Source: Caldifarciminota bacterium
GTDB taxonomy: Bacteria; Hydrothermota; Tepidihabitantia; Tepidihabitantales; Tepidihabitantaceae
Direction: 5' to 3'
DNA length: 37,611 nt
Assembly: GCA_026397595.1 (NCBI GenBank)
Contig: JAPLUO010000223.1
Span: 1 to 37,611 of the forward strand
In this document: piece by piece, positions 37,087 through 37,611 of the stretch
How the letters are laid out: the number at the start of each line of letters is the position of its first letter
How positions within the stretch are numbered: the first letter of the stretch is position 1
The notes under the pieces: generated by a model
Database searches by the model: none
What the model was told of the DNA's origin: nothing
Seen by the model: only the letters and a program-made list of their open reading frames with translations
Made by a program: the position numbers and the translations under genes

Positions 37087-37329
37087 CTACTTCTTTTCGG
37101 CTATTCTTTTCTGCAGGTACTCGGCAGCCTTGCCGACGGTCACCAGTTGCTGCGAGTCCTCGTCCGGGATTTCGACCGCGAACTTCTCCTCGAATGCCAT
37201 GACCAACTCGACGATATCGAGCGAGTCCGCGCCCAGGTCGTCAACGAAATGAGCGCTCTCAGTGACTTTCTCCGGCGTCACGTGCAACTGTTCGACTATG
37301 ATGTTCTTGACATCGTCTATCAGCGCCAT
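37087..37329 (-). CDS. acpP: Acyl carrier protein
   Basis: An 80-residue acidic protein with the phosphopantetheine site [12 protein letters not shown], Ser36. It carries fatty acyl chains for FabF and other enzymes. AAGGAGG lies 6 nt before the ATG. The upstream region holds an 8-bp hairpin and then the presumed IS110 element, so the usual upstream fab genes are missing or displaced. Confidence 0.95.
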   Translation of the reverse strand: MALIDDVKNIIVEQLHVTPEKVTESAHFVDDLGADSLDIVELVMAFEEKFAVEIPDEDSQQLVTVGKAAEYLQKRIAEKK

Positions 37330-37350
37330 CTATTTCCTCCTTAAGGATTC

Positions 37351-37369
37351 CGGCCTGCGCAGCAGGCCG
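37351..37369. terminator. Perfect hairpin upstream of acpP
   Basis: CGGCCTGC-GCA-GCAGGCCG, an 8-bp stem with a 3-nt loop, followed on the plus strand by TTATT. On the minus strand it would lie in the acpP leader. It could be a terminator or a leader hairpin. Confidence 0.5.
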
Positions 37370-37417
37370 TTATTGGCAACTGCAAACTGCACTCCTAGCG
37401 TAGCAGTCTATCAATAT

Positions 37418-37551
37418 GCCCGCTAAAGTCAAATTCAGGCGGGCTTTACGAATCCCGAGGTAGGGATTTCACCACCAAGGTGTGATGAAAGAAAGTGCTC
37501 CTCCAGTAGAATTGATGTGTAAGAAAAGCAAAGCTCTAAAGGAGGAGCACT
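37418..37551 (+). ncRNA. Candidate IS110 left-end noncoding region with possible bridge RNA
   Basis: About 130 nt upstream of the transposase start contain three or four potential hairpins in a row: GCCCGC-15-GCGGGC (37418-37444), AATCCC-GAGGTA-GGGATT (37451-37468), TCAC...GTGA (37469-37485) and a 10-bp perfect stem GTGCTCCTCC / GGAGGAGCAC (37495-37504 with 37541-37550). IS110 elements encode a structured bridge (seek) RNA between left end and transposase, and this position and hairpin series fit. The element's exact left boundary is not visible, so this is a candidate only. Confidence 0.4.
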
Positions 37552-37611
37552 ATGTACTATGTCGGTGTAGATTACCACAAACGCTACTCGGTAGCAACAG
37601 TGTTGAACTCG
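37552..37611 (+). mobile_element. IS110-family transposase, 5' end only
   Basis: Twenty codons, MYYVGVDYHKRYSVATVLNS, match the start of IS110-family DEDD transposases, where the first catalytic Asp is in V-G-V-D-Y/V-H-K (Asp7 here). The rest is outside the window. The Shine-Dalgarno GGAGG (37541-37545) is inside the right arm of a perfect 10-bp hairpin, so folding would hide it. Confidence 0.75.

Noticed and set aside
1-37611. tRNA and rRNA genes
   Set aside because: No T-loop motif with a matching acceptor stem and no conserved rRNA string was found by eye on either strand; a dedicated search would be needed to be certain.

Overview
The window is a high-GC bacterial chromosome segment with closely packed genes, most of them on the minus strand. 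The organism is probably a member of an uncultured FCB-related phylum of the WOR-3/Stahlbacteria kind. The clues are a V-type ATPase subunit D, a complete aerotolerance (Bat) operon, secreted proteins with a T9SS/FlgD-like C-terminal domain, a cyclic 2,3-diphosphoglycerate synthetase homologue, a four-helix-bundle suffix protein, and abundant oligomer repeats. The taxonomic call is an inference, not a proof.

Layout. Bases 1-3.5 kb hold two toxin-antitoxin-like pairs (an unknown small protein with a RelE-like toxin, and a nucleotidyltransferase with a winged-helix partner) on either side of a zinc alcohol dehydrogenase whose reading frame contains a palindromic repeat. From 3.6 to 9.7 kb come an unknown soluble protein, a four-helix membrane protein, a cPGS-like P-loop protein behind a P5C dehydrogenase, two very small proteins, and a divergent aldo/keto reductase with ferredoxin-type cysteines. 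From 9.8 to 18.1 kb there is one long minus-strand operon: moxR, DUF58, a BatA-associated membrane protein, batA (interrupted by an in-frame stop), batB, batC, batD, batE. From 18.3 to 21.4 kb lie a secreted protein, a zinc-ribbon/pseudopilin-like membrane protein, a methyltransferase and a VapBC-type module. From 21.5 to 28.8 kb is an accessory region: envelope and secreted proteins, each followed at its 3' side by a copy of one repeat family. It ends in a truncated type IIG restriction-modification gene. At 28.9-29.6 kb there is a decayed XRE regulator and a 12-bp-period minisatellite. From 29.7 to 32.0 kb runs a plus-strand operon (V-ATPase subunit D, VanZ-like, hisS). From 32.1 to 37.3 kb are minus-strand housekeeping genes: an HNH/zinc-ribbon protein, a phosphoribosyltransferase, coaE, etfB, fabF and acpP. 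The window ends inside the start of an IS110-family transposase.

Three themes recur. (1) At many genes a good -35/-10 promoter ends only 4-12 nt before the start codon, which implies leaderless or almost leaderless mRNAs; this was used to choose several starts. (2) Imperfect 7-9-bp tandem oligomers sit at gene junctions and are translated as signal peptides and protein tails. (3) Intergenic palindromes and longer repeats mark gene borders, and one copy has entered a coding region in frame.
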